Source: Desulfatibacillum aliphaticivorans DSM 15576
GTDB lineage: Bacteria; Desulfobacterota; Desulfobacteria; Desulfobacterales; Desulfatibacillaceae
Direction of reading: 5' to 3'
NCBI RefSeq assembly: GCF_000429905.1
Contig: NZ_AUCT01000011.1
Span: forward strand, 124,001 to 188,000
DNA: 64,000 bases
Shown here: in pieces, positions 52,773 through 61,266 of the stretch
Numbering within the stretch: the first letter of the stretch is position 1
Layout of the letters: each line of letters begins with the position of its first letter
The notes under the pieces: generated by a model
Seen by the model: the letters and a program-made list of their open reading frames with translations, nothing else
Told to the model about the DNA's origin: nothing
Databases searched by the model: none
Translations under genes and position numbers: made by a program

Positions 52773-53437
52773 CCCAGCTTCCCTCCCTCTCTGGTAATCA
52801 GGCTTTGAATTCCTCCCACAACAAAGGCGACAGTTTCCTCCCCGACGGTCTTCAGGGTCTCGGGGTCAATCTGACTGAGTTGGTAAAAATACCCCAGCCG
52901 ATCGAATATGCCCACCGTGCAAACGCCCATGATCTCAGCGGACATGGAGGACCGAAACTCCATGCCGGAAGCCTCCTGGACCACTAAAATGGCCCCCTTG
53001 ACGTCCTCGATCATCTGGACGGACCACACTTTGCGGGCGCGCTGAAACTGTTCGCTGTTCCCAATGCGTTCATCGTAAAAAAGAGCCAGCTTTTCGTTAT
53101 GGTGCACGCAAAGAACCTCAAAAAAAGCCATTCCCGCCAAACGAATGCCTTCCAAAGTGGTGGCGGCCTTGCGAAACTCCGAGCCCACAAGGCGGCGCAC
53201 AAACATGCCGATATCCTCCAGCACGCTCATGAGCAAGTCTTCCTTGTTCTTGAAGTATCCGTAAACCGTACCCACGGAGACGTCGGCTTTTCCGGCGATG
53301 TCTTCAATGCGGGTTTTACGGTATCCCTGTTCCGCAAACAGGGTCTCCGCGGCCTGCAAGATGGCCTGTCGGCGCTCTTTACGTTGCCTTTCCCGGCGGC
53401 TGGGGCCGGGAGTTTTGTCTTTGGATTTTGGTTGCAT
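52769..53437 (-). CDS. TetR-family transcriptional regulator
   Basis: A 222-aa repressor-type protein. The N-terminal helix-turn-helix runs ILQAAETLFAEQGYRKTRIEDIAGKADVSVGTVYGYFKNKEDLL (about 27-70). The rest is an all-helical ligand-binding domain. The first 20 residues are very basic. It is in a two-gene operon with the TIGR03084 gene. The ligand is unknown; in this gene neighbourhood an acyl-CoA is plausible (inference). Confidence 0.93.
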   Translation of the reverse strand: MQPKSKDKTPGPSRRERQRKERRQAILQAAETLFAEQGYRKTRIEDIAGKADVSVGTVYGYFKNKEDLLMSVLEDIGMFVRRLVGSEFRKAATTLEGIRLAGMAFFEVLCVHHNEKLALFYDERIGNSEQFQRARKVWSVQMIEDVKGAILVVQEASGMEFRSSMSAEIMGVCTVGIFDRLGYFYQLSQIDPETLKTVGEETVAFVVGGIQSLITREGGKLG

Positions 53438-53527
53438 AGCTCTTTAATTTTTTAAAGGTTAATAATGCCATCAATGTTGGGTGAACCTGCAGTCACGCCG
53501 AAGATTGGATTGTGCTTGCGTGAGATA

Positions 53528-53600
53528 GGGGGTCAAGTCTACGTTTGACGTTTGAGACAATTTTTTCCTCCTCAAACGTCAAACGTAGACTTGACCCCAT
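53528..53600. repeat. Dispersed repeat family A, complete inverted pair
   Basis: A minus-orientation copy (53528-53555, CTACGTTTGACGTTTGA) and a plus-orientation copy (53572-53600, TCAAACGTCAAACGTAGA) are separated by 16 bp of T/C-rich DNA and are complementary over about 28 bp. The pair lies 7 bp beyond the crotonase stop codon and could act as its terminator on the minus strand. Confidence 0.88.
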
Positions 53601-53606
53601 TTGCCT

Positions 53607-54386
53607 TTATCTGCCTTTGAATTTGGGCGGCCGTTTTTCCAACAAGGCGGCGACGCCCTCCTTGGCGTCCTCCATTTCAAAGGTCCGGGATTGGCAATGG
53701 GCTTCCCATTCCGCGGCTTCCCGCGCCTTCCAATCAAGGCCTTTGTATATGGAGCGCTTCATCATTTGCACGGCAACGGGCGCGCTCATGGCGATTTCCC
53801 GGGCGAGTTCACGAGCCTTGGGCAGCACTTCCTCCCGGGGCAGGGCGTAGCTGGCCCAACCCATTTCAAGGGCTTCGGCGCCGTCGAAAAGCCTGCCCGT
53901 GAACAATAACTCGTTGGCTTTGGACAGGCCCACAAGGCGCGGCAGCACATAGCTCACGGCCATGCCGGAGTGGATGCCCAGGCGGACGAAATTAGCGCCG
54001 TATCTGCCCTCCAAAGCCGCACCCCGGATGTCGCACATCATGGCCAGGCCGAACCCGCCGCCGATGGCGTGGCCGTTCAAGGCGCCGATCACCGGAAAGG
54101 GGAGGTCCGCCACAGCCAGAAAAGGCGCGTAAATCTGTTCAAAAACCTGATTGGGCAAGGCGCCGTCTTCCGGAAAAGCGGCGTGAAAATCCATGCCTGC
54201 GCAAAAGCTCTTGCCGGAACCGGTTATGATCAGGCATCGCAGGCCCTTGTGGGCCCGCACCTGGTCCATGGCCTCCTGAAAGGCGGGAAGCACTTCCGCA
54301 TTCATGGAGTTCCGGTTTTCCGGACGATTGAGCGTAATGACGGCTATGCCGTCGGCTGCTTCGAATAAGACGGGAGAGTCGCTCAT
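53607..54386 (-). CDS. Enoyl-CoA hydratase/isomerase family protein
   Basis: A 259-aa crotonase. Oxyanion-hole motifs GSGKSFCAGMDFHAAF and NGHAIGGGFGLAMMCDIRGA; LGIHSGMAVSYVLPRL lies where hydratase catalytic residues sit but lacks a clear Glu pair. The C-terminus is KRPPKFKGR, as in many short hydratases. The start at 54386 is 9 bp beyond the stop of the Fe-S protein gene; the longer frame overlaps that gene and is rejected. Probably acts on an acyl-CoA in beta-oxidation or a dicarboxylic variant. Confidence 0.9.
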   Translation of the reverse strand: MSDSPVLFEAADGIAVITLNRPENRNSMNAEVLPAFQEAMDQVRAHKGLRCLIITGSGKSFCAGMDFHAAFPEDGALPNQVFEQIYAPFLAVADLPFPVIGALNGHAIGGGFGLAMMCDIRGAALEGRYGANFVRLGIHSGMAVSYVLPRLVGLSKANELLFTGRLFDGAEALEMGWASYALPREEVLPKARELAREIAMSAPVAVQMMKRSIYKGLDWKAREAAEWEAHCQSRTFEMEDAKEGVAALLEKRPPKFKGR

Positions 54387-54394
54387 GCCCCGGC

Positions 54395-55486
54395 CTACTT
54401 TGCGGCCATTTTCAAGGGCGCCAAGGAGGTTCCCCGTTTGGCGGATATGCTGGCAAACAGCTCCTGCTCGCTTGCCGGAGGCGTTTTCCACTGGTCTTCG
54501 GAAACCGGCTTGAGGGTGATGGCCTCCGTCGGGCAGGTGGTGACGCACAGGCCGCATCCGATGCAGCGGTCCTCGTCAACCACGGCGATGCCGTCGTCAT
54601 CGTAGGTAATTGCCAGGACCTGGCATCTTTCTTCGCAATCTCCGCAAGCTGCGCACAGTTCGGCGTCCACCACAGCCTGGAAATTTGTCAGGACGATCTC
54701 CGTGGGTTTGGGATGCTTTTTCAAGGCGCGGAGCACGCCGCAGCAGCAGCCGCAGCAATTGCACATGCCGCCGGGATTGACCACGTTAAAGGGCTGGTTG
54801 ACCAGGCCGTACTCCTGACATTTTTCCTGGATTTGCAGGGCTTCCTCAAGAGGAATCATCCGGGCCAGACCGTTTTCCACATAGTAGTCCGCATGGCTGC
54901 CGAACACAAAGCAGACTTCCAAAGGCTTGGTGCACATGTTTCCGGTTTTATGCTGCTGCACCCGGCAGATGCATTCGGCGATGGCGATTTTTTTCTGGCG
55001 CTTTAAAATTTCCATGGCGTTGTCATGGGCCGCCACGGGAAAGGAGCCGTCCACGGATTGGTTGACCGGGATGGTCCGCATGGGCGAATCCGCGTCCTGA
55101 TCAAAATTGAGCAGCGCCTCGTCCATATACTGGTCGCACAGGCGGGCGTATTCCTCGTCCATGTTTTTCAACTGGAATTCATAGGAGCCCACCACAAAGG
55201 GAACGGCGGCATAGCGCACCAGATCGCCTTTGCGATGCCGGAAGATAAGCCCGTCCTTGGCCATCTGCTGCAACACGGCCGAGACTTTTTCCGGGTCCAT
55301 GCCGGCGCGTTCTGCGATGCCTTCCGGGGTTTCCAGGAAGAGGGTCATGTCCAGGTACATCGCGGCCTGTTCTTCCGTAAACATCTTTTTGAGGATTTTG
55401 ATCTCCACTCCGGATTCCGTGGCCGGAAATCCCAAGGAATATTGGTCCAGTTGTTCACGCAGTTGCTGATAAATGTCTTTGGACAT
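54395..55486 (-). CDS. Fe-S protein with winged-helix-like N-terminus and CxCCxCCC motif
   Basis: A 363-aa soluble redox protein. Residues about 25-100 look like a MarR-type winged helix (ETPEGIAERAGMDPEKV). A CIC motif sits at 172-174, an unusual CNCCGCCCG cluster at 242-250, then two [4Fe-4S] ferredoxin sets: C278/C281/C284/C288 and C308/C311/C314/C318. AAGGAGG precedes the ATG at 55486. The same layout occurs in the protein at 59065-59934. It lies between a NifX-like gene and crotonase genes; an electron-transfer role in acyl-CoA metabolism is inferred. Confidence 0.85.
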   Translation of the reverse strand: MSKDIYQQLREQLDQYSLGFPATESGVEIKILKKMFTEEQAAMYLDMTLFLETPEGIAERAGMDPEKVSAVLQQMAKDGLIFRHRKGDLVRYAAVPFVVGSYEFQLKNMDEEYARLCDQYMDEALLNFDQDADSPMRTIPVNQSVDGSFPVAAHDNAMEILKRQKKIAIAECICRVQQHKTGNMCTKPLEVCFVFGSHADYYVENGLARMIPLEEALQIQEKCQEYGLVNQPFNVVNPGGMCNCCGCCCGVLRALKKHPKPTEIVLTNFQAVVDAELCAACGDCEERCQVLAITYDDDGIAVVDEDRCIGCGLCVTTCPTEAITLKPVSEDQWKTPPASEQELFASISAKRGTSLAPLKMAAK

Positions 55487-55512
55487 GCCCCCTCCTTTCA
55501 TAGGTAACTTAG

Positions 55513-55911
55513 TTAGCTTGCAAAAGTATAATCCCCGTGGGTTTCGCCGTGTTGATGGCCGCATTCATGGCCGTGTTCGCTGCATCCGATGCCGGAGTCC
55601 TTGATTTCTCCGTCCAGCCAAAGCTGCAGGACGTCCTTAACGTCCCCGTCGCAGCCCCGGACCACCTGGATTCCGGCCTCCTTGAGTTTGTCCACCGCGC
55701 CCTGTCCCATGTTGCCGGAAAGCATCACGGTAACGCCTTCTGCAGAAAGCTGTTGTGCAATGTTGGATTTGCAGCCGCATCCCTGGGGGGATTCGACAGT
55801 GCTTTCTTCCGTGATTTTTTTGTCGGCGTTCACGGTGAAAACGGTAAAATGGTCGCAATGGCCGTAATGATCGTCGATCTTTCCTTCTCTGGTGGGTACT
55901 GCAATCTTCAT
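55513..55911 (-). CDS. NifX/NifB-type dinitrogenase cofactor-domain protein
   Basis: A 132-aa small protein. Residues about 1-105 form the ribonuclease-H-like NifX/NafY domain (MKIAVPTREGKIDDHYGHC, FTVFTVNADKK, GCGCKSNIAQQL, GNMGQGAVDKLKEAGI). The C-terminal ~24 residues (CSEHGHECGHQHGETHGD) are His/Cys-rich and likely bind metal. Many such stand-alone proteins occur in anaerobes without nitrogenase and may carry Fe-S or Mo clusters. It is 26 bp before the Fe-S gene and 13 bp after a crotonase gene, so it is part of one operon. Confidence 0.88.
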   Translation of the reverse strand: MKIAVPTREGKIDDHYGHCDHFTVFTVNADKKITEESTVESPQGCGCKSNIAQQLSAEGVTVMLSGNMGQGAVDKLKEAGIQVVRGCDGDVKDVLQLWLDGEIKDSGIGCSEHGHECGHQHGETHGDYTFAS

Positions 55912-55924
55912 GTTTTTTGTCTCC

Positions 55925-56695
55925 CTACGTTTGCGGCGTTTTGTTTAAAAACGCCCTTATGGCTTCTTTATGATCATCGCTCATGATCATAAGGGGTTGA
56001 ATATGGGCTTCCATATCCAGGGCGGTTCGTAAATCCACCTGCGTGACGGTGTTCATGGCCCGTTTGGTCCAGGCCAGGGCCTTGGCGGACCGGGAAGCGA
56101 TTTTCGTCGCTAATTCCATGACTTCCTCGCCTATGGTCTCATGGGGCGATACCTTATTTATCAAACCCATGTCCAGTGCTTTTTGGGAGTCGAACATTTT
56201 GGCGGTGAACACGAGCTCCCGGGCCTTGGCCATCCCAATCCTTTGGGTCAGGAAGTAGGCGCAGCCCAGGTCGGGCACGGCCGCGATTCGGATGAAAAAG
56301 ACCGAGAATACGGCCCGTTCCGTGGCGTAGGTGATGTCCGAAGCCAAGGCCACGCCCAAGCCTCCTCCCACTGCGAATCCGTCCACTTCCGTGATCACCG
56401 GTTTAGGCCCCTGGTGCAGCATGATCAAAATATCGTTGATTTTGTTCATGGCGTCGCAAAGAGCCAATGGGTCCAAATTATCGCCGAGAATGTCGGCGTC
56501 GCCCCCGGTCGTAAAATTCCCCCCTGCCCCCCTTAATACTATAACCTTAACTGAGTCATCGGCAAGTACCTGAGGCAAGGTTTCCAGCATAGGGAACACC
56601 AGCTCCTTGCCCATGGCGTTCATTTTTTCGGGAACGTTCATGGTGCAGCGAGCCACGCCGTCAATTTTTTCTACGATAAAAGCATCCGAACCCAT
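55925..56695 (-). CDS. Enoyl-CoA hydratase/isomerase family protein
   Basis: A 256-aa crotonase. Motifs GAGGNFTTGGDADILG and VDGFAVGGGLGVALASDITYAT (oxyanion hole). RIAAVPDLGCAYFLTQRIG occupies the active-site loop; the residue replacing hydratase Glu suggests an isomerase or other crotonase chemistry. ATG 56695 has AGGAGG five bases upstream. It is first of a four-gene operon (crotonase, NifX-like, Fe-S protein, crotonase). Confidence 0.9.
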   Translation of the reverse strand: MGSDAFIVEKIDGVARCTMNVPEKMNAMGKELVFPMLETLPQVLADDSVKVIVLRGAGGNFTTGGDADILGDNLDPLALCDAMNKINDILIMLHQGPKPVITEVDGFAVGGGLGVALASDITYATERAVFSVFFIRIAAVPDLGCAYFLTQRIGMAKARELVFTAKMFDSQKALDMGLINKVSPHETIGEEVMELATKIASRSAKALAWTKRAMNTVTQVDLRTALDMEAHIQPLMIMSDDHKEAIRAFLNKTPQT

Positions 56696-56776
56696 ATGCA
56701 CCTCCTGAAATACATTGCAAACATGATTGCAGCGCCCCTCCGGGCGTCATAATATGGTCAAACGATTTGTTTTGGT

Positions 56777-58123
56777 TTATGACTCCTTTTCCTTAAGTTT
56801 GGCCCATAATTGGTCCACGTGAAAGATTTGATATAAAATAACCGCCAGGATGGTGGTCGACGATAACGGATCGCTGAAAAACGGCCTCAAAAAATGCGGC
56901 ATGCGAGAAAAAATCTCGGGAACCAGGCCTGTGCCGACGCCCAGAATAAAGGCGATGCCCACGGCGAAAATCTTTCTTTCGTCCAAAGGCTCGGCGGTCA
57001 TTTCCTTGAGGCCGGTGAGAATCATAAAGGACACGGCGAAAAGCAGGCAGGCGCCCACCACCGGTCCGGGCACCATGGCGATGGCCGTGGACAGCTTGGG
57101 CGAAAATCCCAGAATTGCGAATATGACGCCCGCGCAAATGGCGATCCACCGGCTGACCGCGCCGGTGGCAGCGGCCAGGCCCACGTTGCTGGACGAGGTG
57201 TCTACGGCCATGCCGCCCATGAGTCCGGCCATGGAGGTGGTGAAACCGTCGGCCAGCAGGCCCTTGCCGATGGGCTTCATGTCCAGCTCCTTCAGTTCGG
57301 GCTGGGAGATTTTTTGCGCAGCGATGAGGTTGCCGAAGCTCTTAAGGGACCCGCACAGGGAGATCACCAAAAAGGGCACAACGAGCTGTAGCGAAAAGCC
57401 CAGGCTAAGCTGGCTCAGGTCATGGATCGGAAAGGCGGCCCAGGGCTCGTGGACGATCCGGTTCATGTCCGTAAGCGCCTCGGGGATGATCAGCAAGGCC
57501 AAAGCCCAGCCCGCAATGACGCCCAAAAGCAGGCAGAACATTTTTATGGGGCCCTTGCCCCAGATATTGGCGCTGACCATCACCACCAGGGCGACCACGC
57601 CCACGGTAACGTCCTGCCAGGCCATGCTGTCCCCGGCGTACTTGACGCCGAAAAAGTTGGATACGGACACGGGAATGACGCTTACGCCCACCATCATCAC
57701 CACCAAGCCTACAATGATGGGCGGAAAAAGAAGCCTTAGCTTGCGGATCACCCCGCTCAAGAGCATCTCGATCACGCCGGCGAAGACGATCATCCCCCGC
57801 ATGACCGGAAAGCCTCCCACCCACGCCGCCTGCATGGAAACCGCTATATACGAAGGGCCGCACAGGTTTGGGCAGAGATAACCCGAGCCGATCCAGCGGT
57901 TCCGGCTGGCCTGGATTACGGAGCCGATCCCGGCGGCGATCATGGTTAGAGCCACCATGGACCCGGCTTCTTCGATGGTCCCCCCCACTTCCTTGACCAG
58001 CATGGCGGGAAAGGTGGCGGCGGTGAACAACAACAGCATCTGCTGCACGCTCAAAAGCAACAAGTCCTTGACCGGCGGGACGTCGTTCAATCCGTATACG
58101 ATGTTGTTTTGCGGCGCACTCAT
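56777..58123 (-). CDS. Nucleobase:cation symporter-2 (xanthine/uracil permease family)
   Basis: A 448-aa membrane protein with about 12-14 helices over the whole length. Family marks: the N-terminal VYGLNDVPPVKDLLLLSVQQ, GSGYLCPNLCGPSYIA (TM3), LLADGFTTSMAGLMGG, and TSSSNVGLAAATGAVSRW (TM10, substrate-site region). It imports purine or pyrimidine bases with a proton or Na+; which base cannot be told. It follows the Cache-domain gene with no gap, so the operon is Fe-S protein, Cache protein, permease. Confidence 0.92.
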   Translation of the reverse strand: MSAPQNNIVYGLNDVPPVKDLLLLSVQQMLLLFTAATFPAMLVKEVGGTIEEAGSMVALTMIAAGIGSVIQASRNRWIGSGYLCPNLCGPSYIAVSMQAAWVGGFPVMRGMIVFAGVIEMLLSGVIRKLRLLFPPIIVGLVVMMVGVSVIPVSVSNFFGVKYAGDSMAWQDVTVGVVALVVMVSANIWGKGPIKMFCLLLGVIAGWALALLIIPEALTDMNRIVHEPWAAFPIHDLSQLSLGFSLQLVVPFLVISLCGSLKSFGNLIAAQKISQPELKELDMKPIGKGLLADGFTTSMAGLMGGMAVDTSSSNVGLAAATGAVSRWIAICAGVIFAILGFSPKLSTAIAMVPGPVVGACLLFAVSFMILTGLKEMTAEPLDERKIFAVGIAFILGVGTGLVPEIFSRMPHFLRPFFSDPLSSTTILAVILYQIFHVDQLWAKLKEKES

Positions 58124-58124
58124 A

Positions 58125-59042
58125 TCAATTCATCCAGGCGGGCTGCGGTAAAGGGGAAATGGCTCCCACGACGACCGTTTGTCCTTCCATTTGGGCGAGC
58201 CTGCCGTAGATGCTCATTTTTGCAGGGTGCTCGCCCGCATGCTGCTGGCACAACATGCCCACCGTAGCCCGGTCGGCGTCTTCCAATCTGTTTTTCAATT
58301 CCAGCAACGGCGTGCTTCCGGTGAAATCCTTATAGTCAAAAAGGGACGCGTCCACCGTTATGTCCATGCCTGGGTAAATAAGGCAGGAGCCGTCCAAATT
58401 CATGACGAAAACCCGGTTATCCAGAATGGTATAATGGGACTCGGGGGATTTTAAAACGGGCAGGGCCGCTTTTCCGCGGCTATCGACCAGCGCGACTGCG
58501 TCGTCCACCAGAATCCTGAAAAACTCGACTTCGGCCCGGGAGTCGTCCAAGCCGCTTCCCACCACCACCACCTTGCCGTTGGGCATAACCGCCCTCAGGT
58601 TGCAAGAGGACTTCCACAAGGGGTGCAGGCTGCCCGGGGCGTTCCATATATAATGGACCCACCCGAAAGGATTGTTGGGGTTTTCGGTCTCCCGATAGAT
58701 CATCTGCATGGCCTTTTTTCCCCAGAGATCGGTAAAACCGTACAGGTTACGGCCTACCAGATCAGGGTAGCCGCCGTGGTACAGGTTGGTCCCGTCCAGG
58801 GCGTAGACGTACAAATAGGCGTTGTCCAAGGTCCATTTGTCCTCGTCCGCCGTGAAGTCCTCAAAGGCCTGATCGCCTTTTTCCTCAATCAGGGCCGCCG
58901 CTCTGTGAACCAGGGTGAGCATGCGCCGGGTGTCGCGATAGGCGTATGCGGAGAAATCCGGCAGAGGCTCCCGAGGGATCAGGCTGTACCCTATCCCCGC
59001 CGCTAACAACAAAAGTAGGGCGCCCCATAGAACCTTTTTCAA
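58125..59042 (-). CDS. Exported or membrane-anchored Cache-domain protein
   Basis: About 305 aa. A short basic N-terminus and a hydrophobic helix (about 3-22, VLWGALLLLLAAGIGYSLI) are followed by two Cache-like halves. The first has DNAYLYVYALDGTNLYHGGYPDLVGRNL, the second YTILDNRVFVMNLDGSCLIYPG. The TTG at 59042 is used as start because GGGAG is eight bases upstream and it begins just before the membrane helix. There is no kinase, cyclase or methyl-accepting region, so it binds a small molecule without its own output. The permease gene follows immediately, suggesting it senses or delivers the same ligand (inference). Confidence 0.8.
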   Translation of the reverse strand: MKKVLWGALLLLLAAGIGYSLIPREPLPDFSAYAYRDTRRMLTLVHRAAALIEEKGDQAFEDFTADEDKWTLDNAYLYVYALDGTNLYHGGYPDLVGRNLYGFTDLWGKKAMQMIYRETENPNNPFGWVHYIWNAPGSLHPLWKSSCNLRAVMPNGKVVVVGSGLDDSRAEVEFFRILVDDAVALVDSRGKAALPVLKSPESHYTILDNRVFVMNLDGSCLIYPGMDITVDASLFDYKDFTGSTPLLELKNRLEDADRATVGMLCQQHAGEHPAKMSIYGRLAQMEGQTVVVGAISPLPQPAWMN

Positions 59043-59064
59043 CGCTTTAACTCCCGGGAAAGGA

Positions 59065-59934
59065 TTAAATCTCGACGATGGACAGCAGGCGGTCAACCAC
59101 GTCATCGACGACATTGGGATTGTCCAGCTTGATCTTTATCGCATGCTGTTTGCAGGCTGCGGCGCAACGGCCGCACATTCTGCAAATATCCTTTCTTATA
59201 ACCTTTCCGTCAACTATTTCCAGCGCATTTAAGTAACAAACCTCGACGCACTCCCCGCAGGCAATGCAGTCGTCGGTGATTTCCAGACTGATTCCCTCCA
59301 CCGGATGCTGGAGCGTATCCACCAAATCCGGCGGCAGAGGCCCCAAAAAACGGCTGAGGCAGCAGCATTCACAGCAAAAGCAAATGGTCATCAATTTGCC
59401 TTTGTCCTGAATGCCCAAGGTATCGCTATCAAAGCGGATTTTGCCAACCATGGGCACCAGCCCATAACTCACGCCTTTGCGGGCGTGGGCCTTGGCCTCC
59501 TCCTTGGTCACCATGCGCCGCCACTTTTTAGGCGTGTCCTTGGCTGACTCGCCCAAAAACAGGCAGCCGTGATCCACGGGGTAATTTTCGCAATCGTAAT
59601 TCATGCGGCAAACGCATTTGCTCAGGATCGCCCTATGGGACGACCGGTCGATAAGGTCGTCGATAATCTCGATAGGCAAGGCCAGGTCTTCGGCGCCTTC
59701 GATGTCCTGATTGATTGGCAGCACGGAGAAATTGGTCTTGGCCGGGTCGAACACCGCCAGATTCTTCCGAAAAAAGTCAATATGCCCCAGGATGGAAAAA
59801 TGCTCCGGCCCGAACAGCAAGGCCCGCCGGACGAATTTCGGCAGTTTTTTGTCTCTGCCGTAAAGCCGCTGCATTGCCAGCCCCGACAAAAAAGTGAATA
59901 CGTCAAACTCTTTAATGCTTTTGAATAGCTTCAT
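59065..59934 (-). CDS. Fe-S protein with CxCCxCCC motif (paralogue of 54395-55486)
   Basis: A 289-aa redox protein. CVC at 107-109, a CFCCECCC cluster at 185-192, and two [4Fe-4S] ferredoxin sets C223/C226/C229/C233 and C251/C254/C257/C261. The N-terminal ~100 residues differ from the paralogue and show no winged helix. ATG 59934 has GGGGGG eight bases upstream. It is the first gene of the operon with the Cache protein and NCS2 permease. Its electron partner is unknown. Confidence 0.85.
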   Translation of the reverse strand: MKLFKSIKEFDVFTFLSGLAMQRLYGRDKKLPKFVRRALLFGPEHFSILGHIDFFRKNLAVFDPAKTNFSVLPINQDIEGAEDLALPIEIIDDLIDRSSHRAILSKCVCRMNYDCENYPVDHGCLFLGESAKDTPKKWRRMVTKEEAKAHARKGVSYGLVPMVGKIRFDSDTLGIQDKGKLMTICFCCECCCLSRFLGPLPPDLVDTLQHPVEGISLEITDDCIACGECVEVCYLNALEIVDGKVIRKDICRMCGRCAAACKQHAIKIKLDNPNVVDDVVDRLLSIVEI

Positions 59935-60027
59935 CCACAGCCCCCCGCGTGTGATGAACAAACCGATTTTTCGAGCATAAAATAGAATTGTTAATAGGAC
60001 GCCGGGCTCGGCCTCATAGTTGAGACA

Positions 60028-60059
60028 GGGCCAAAGGATCCGGCAGGATCCTTTGGCCC
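60028..60059 (-). terminator. Perfect 14-bp hairpin after the acyl-CoA dehydrogenase gene
   Basis: GGGCCAAAGGATCC (60028-60041) and GGATCCTTTGGCCC (60046-60059) around GGCA, 17 bp after the dehydrogenase stop. No T-run; it separates this operon from the Fe-S gene at 59934. Confidence 0.55.
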
Positions 60060-60076
60060 GTTTGAAAAGCCGTTGT

Positions 60077-61228
60077 TTACAGGCCGGAAGTCTTGAAGAT
60101 GATTTCGCACATAACTTCGTTGGCGCCGCCGCCGATGGAAATGAGCTTGGCGTCCCGCATGTAACGGGAAATCCACATTTCGTTCATGAAGCCTATGCCG
60201 CCGTGCATTTGCAGGCATCCGTCCGCCACCTTGTTCATCAACTGGCCGGCGAGGAGCTTGCCCATGGAAATCTCGCGGGTGACGTCCTGGCCTGCTTCCT
60301 TCAACCGTACAATGTGGTAAGTCAGGGCGCGAAGGGATTCCGCTTCCGCCATCCACTGGGCCAGCCTGTGCCTGAGCACCTGCTTGGACAGTAAGGGTTT
60401 GCCGAACACGATGCGGCCCTTGAGATACTCAGCGGTGCGTTTGATGGCCCTTTCCACGCCTACGTAGGCCGTGGGCAAAGCAGTGAAACGCTCGTGCTGG
60501 AACTGCTGCATCTGCTGGATGAAGCCTTCGCCTTCCTTGCCAATGAGATTTTCGACCGGAACCTTTACGTTGTCAAAGTAGAGCTCCGCCGTATCCGAGG
60601 AGCGCATGCCCAGTTTGTCCAGCTTTTTGCTGATTTGAAAGCCGGGCAAATCGGTAGGCACCACAAACAGGGAGTAGCAATGATATCCCGGGTCATCGCT
60701 GGTGCGGGCCAGCAAAGTCAGGAAGTCGGCCTGGGTGCCGTTGGTGATGTAGGTTTTGGAGCCGTTGATGATGTAATAGTCGCCTTCCCTTTTGGCGTAT
60801 GTTTTCAGGGCGGCCACGTCCGAACCGGCGTCCGGCTCGGTAACGGCAATGGAGGATACCATGTCGCCTGCAATGGCCGGCATGAGGTATTTTTCCTTGA
60901 GATACTCGCTGCCGAATTCGTAAATGGCGGGAGTGGCCATGCCTGTCTGCACGGTGATGGCCATGCCGACGCCGCCGCAATCTATACGGCCAAGCTCTTC
61001 CAGGAAAGCGCATTCCGCCCAGTAGTCCATACCCTGTCCGCCGTATTTCGGGTCGTAGCGGATCCCCAAAAATCCCAAGTCCCCCATTTTTTTAAACAGT
61101 TCGTGCAAGGGCGTCGTCCCTGCCTCTTCCCATTCATCCACGTAGGGATTGATTTCCTTTTTTACAAAATCGCGGACCGCACTGCGGACCATTTGAGCTT
61201 CCTTGTTAAAATACAGATCTTTTGCCAC
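60077..61228 (-). CDS. Acyl-CoA dehydrogenase
   Basis: A 383-aa FAD enzyme catalysing alpha,beta-dehydrogenation of an acyl-CoA. N-terminal helical domain (1-120), beta domain with VSSIAVTEPDAGSDVA and TYITNGTQADF, and C-terminal helical domain with QMHGGIGFMNEM. The usual Glu near the C-terminus is replaced (GGGANEVM). A Glu in RTAEYLKGRIVFGKPL fits the alternative base position of long-chain and isovaleryl-CoA dehydrogenases. The start codon is GTG at 61228 with AAGGAGG ahead. It is 38 bp after a crotonase gene, so the two form a beta-oxidation pair. Confidence 0.94.
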   Translation of the reverse strand: MAKDLYFNKEAQMVRSAVRDFVKKEINPYVDEWEEAGTTPLHELFKKMGDLGFLGIRYDPKYGGQGMDYWAECAFLEELGRIDCGGVGMAITVQTGMATPAIYEFGSEYLKEKYLMPAIAGDMVSSIAVTEPDAGSDVAALKTYAKREGDYYIINGSKTYITNGTQADFLTLLARTSDDPGYHCYSLFVVPTDLPGFQISKKLDKLGMRSSDTAELYFDNVKVPVENLIGKEGEGFIQQMQQFQHERFTALPTAYVGVERAIKRTAEYLKGRIVFGKPLLSKQVLRHRLAQWMAEAESLRALTYHIVRLKEAGQDVTREISMGKLLAGQLMNKVADGCLQMHGGIGFMNEMWISRYMRDAKLISIGGGANEVMCEIIFKTSGL

Positions 61229-61266
61229 GTTGCCCTCCTTAAATATTCTTTGGATACGATGATGAT

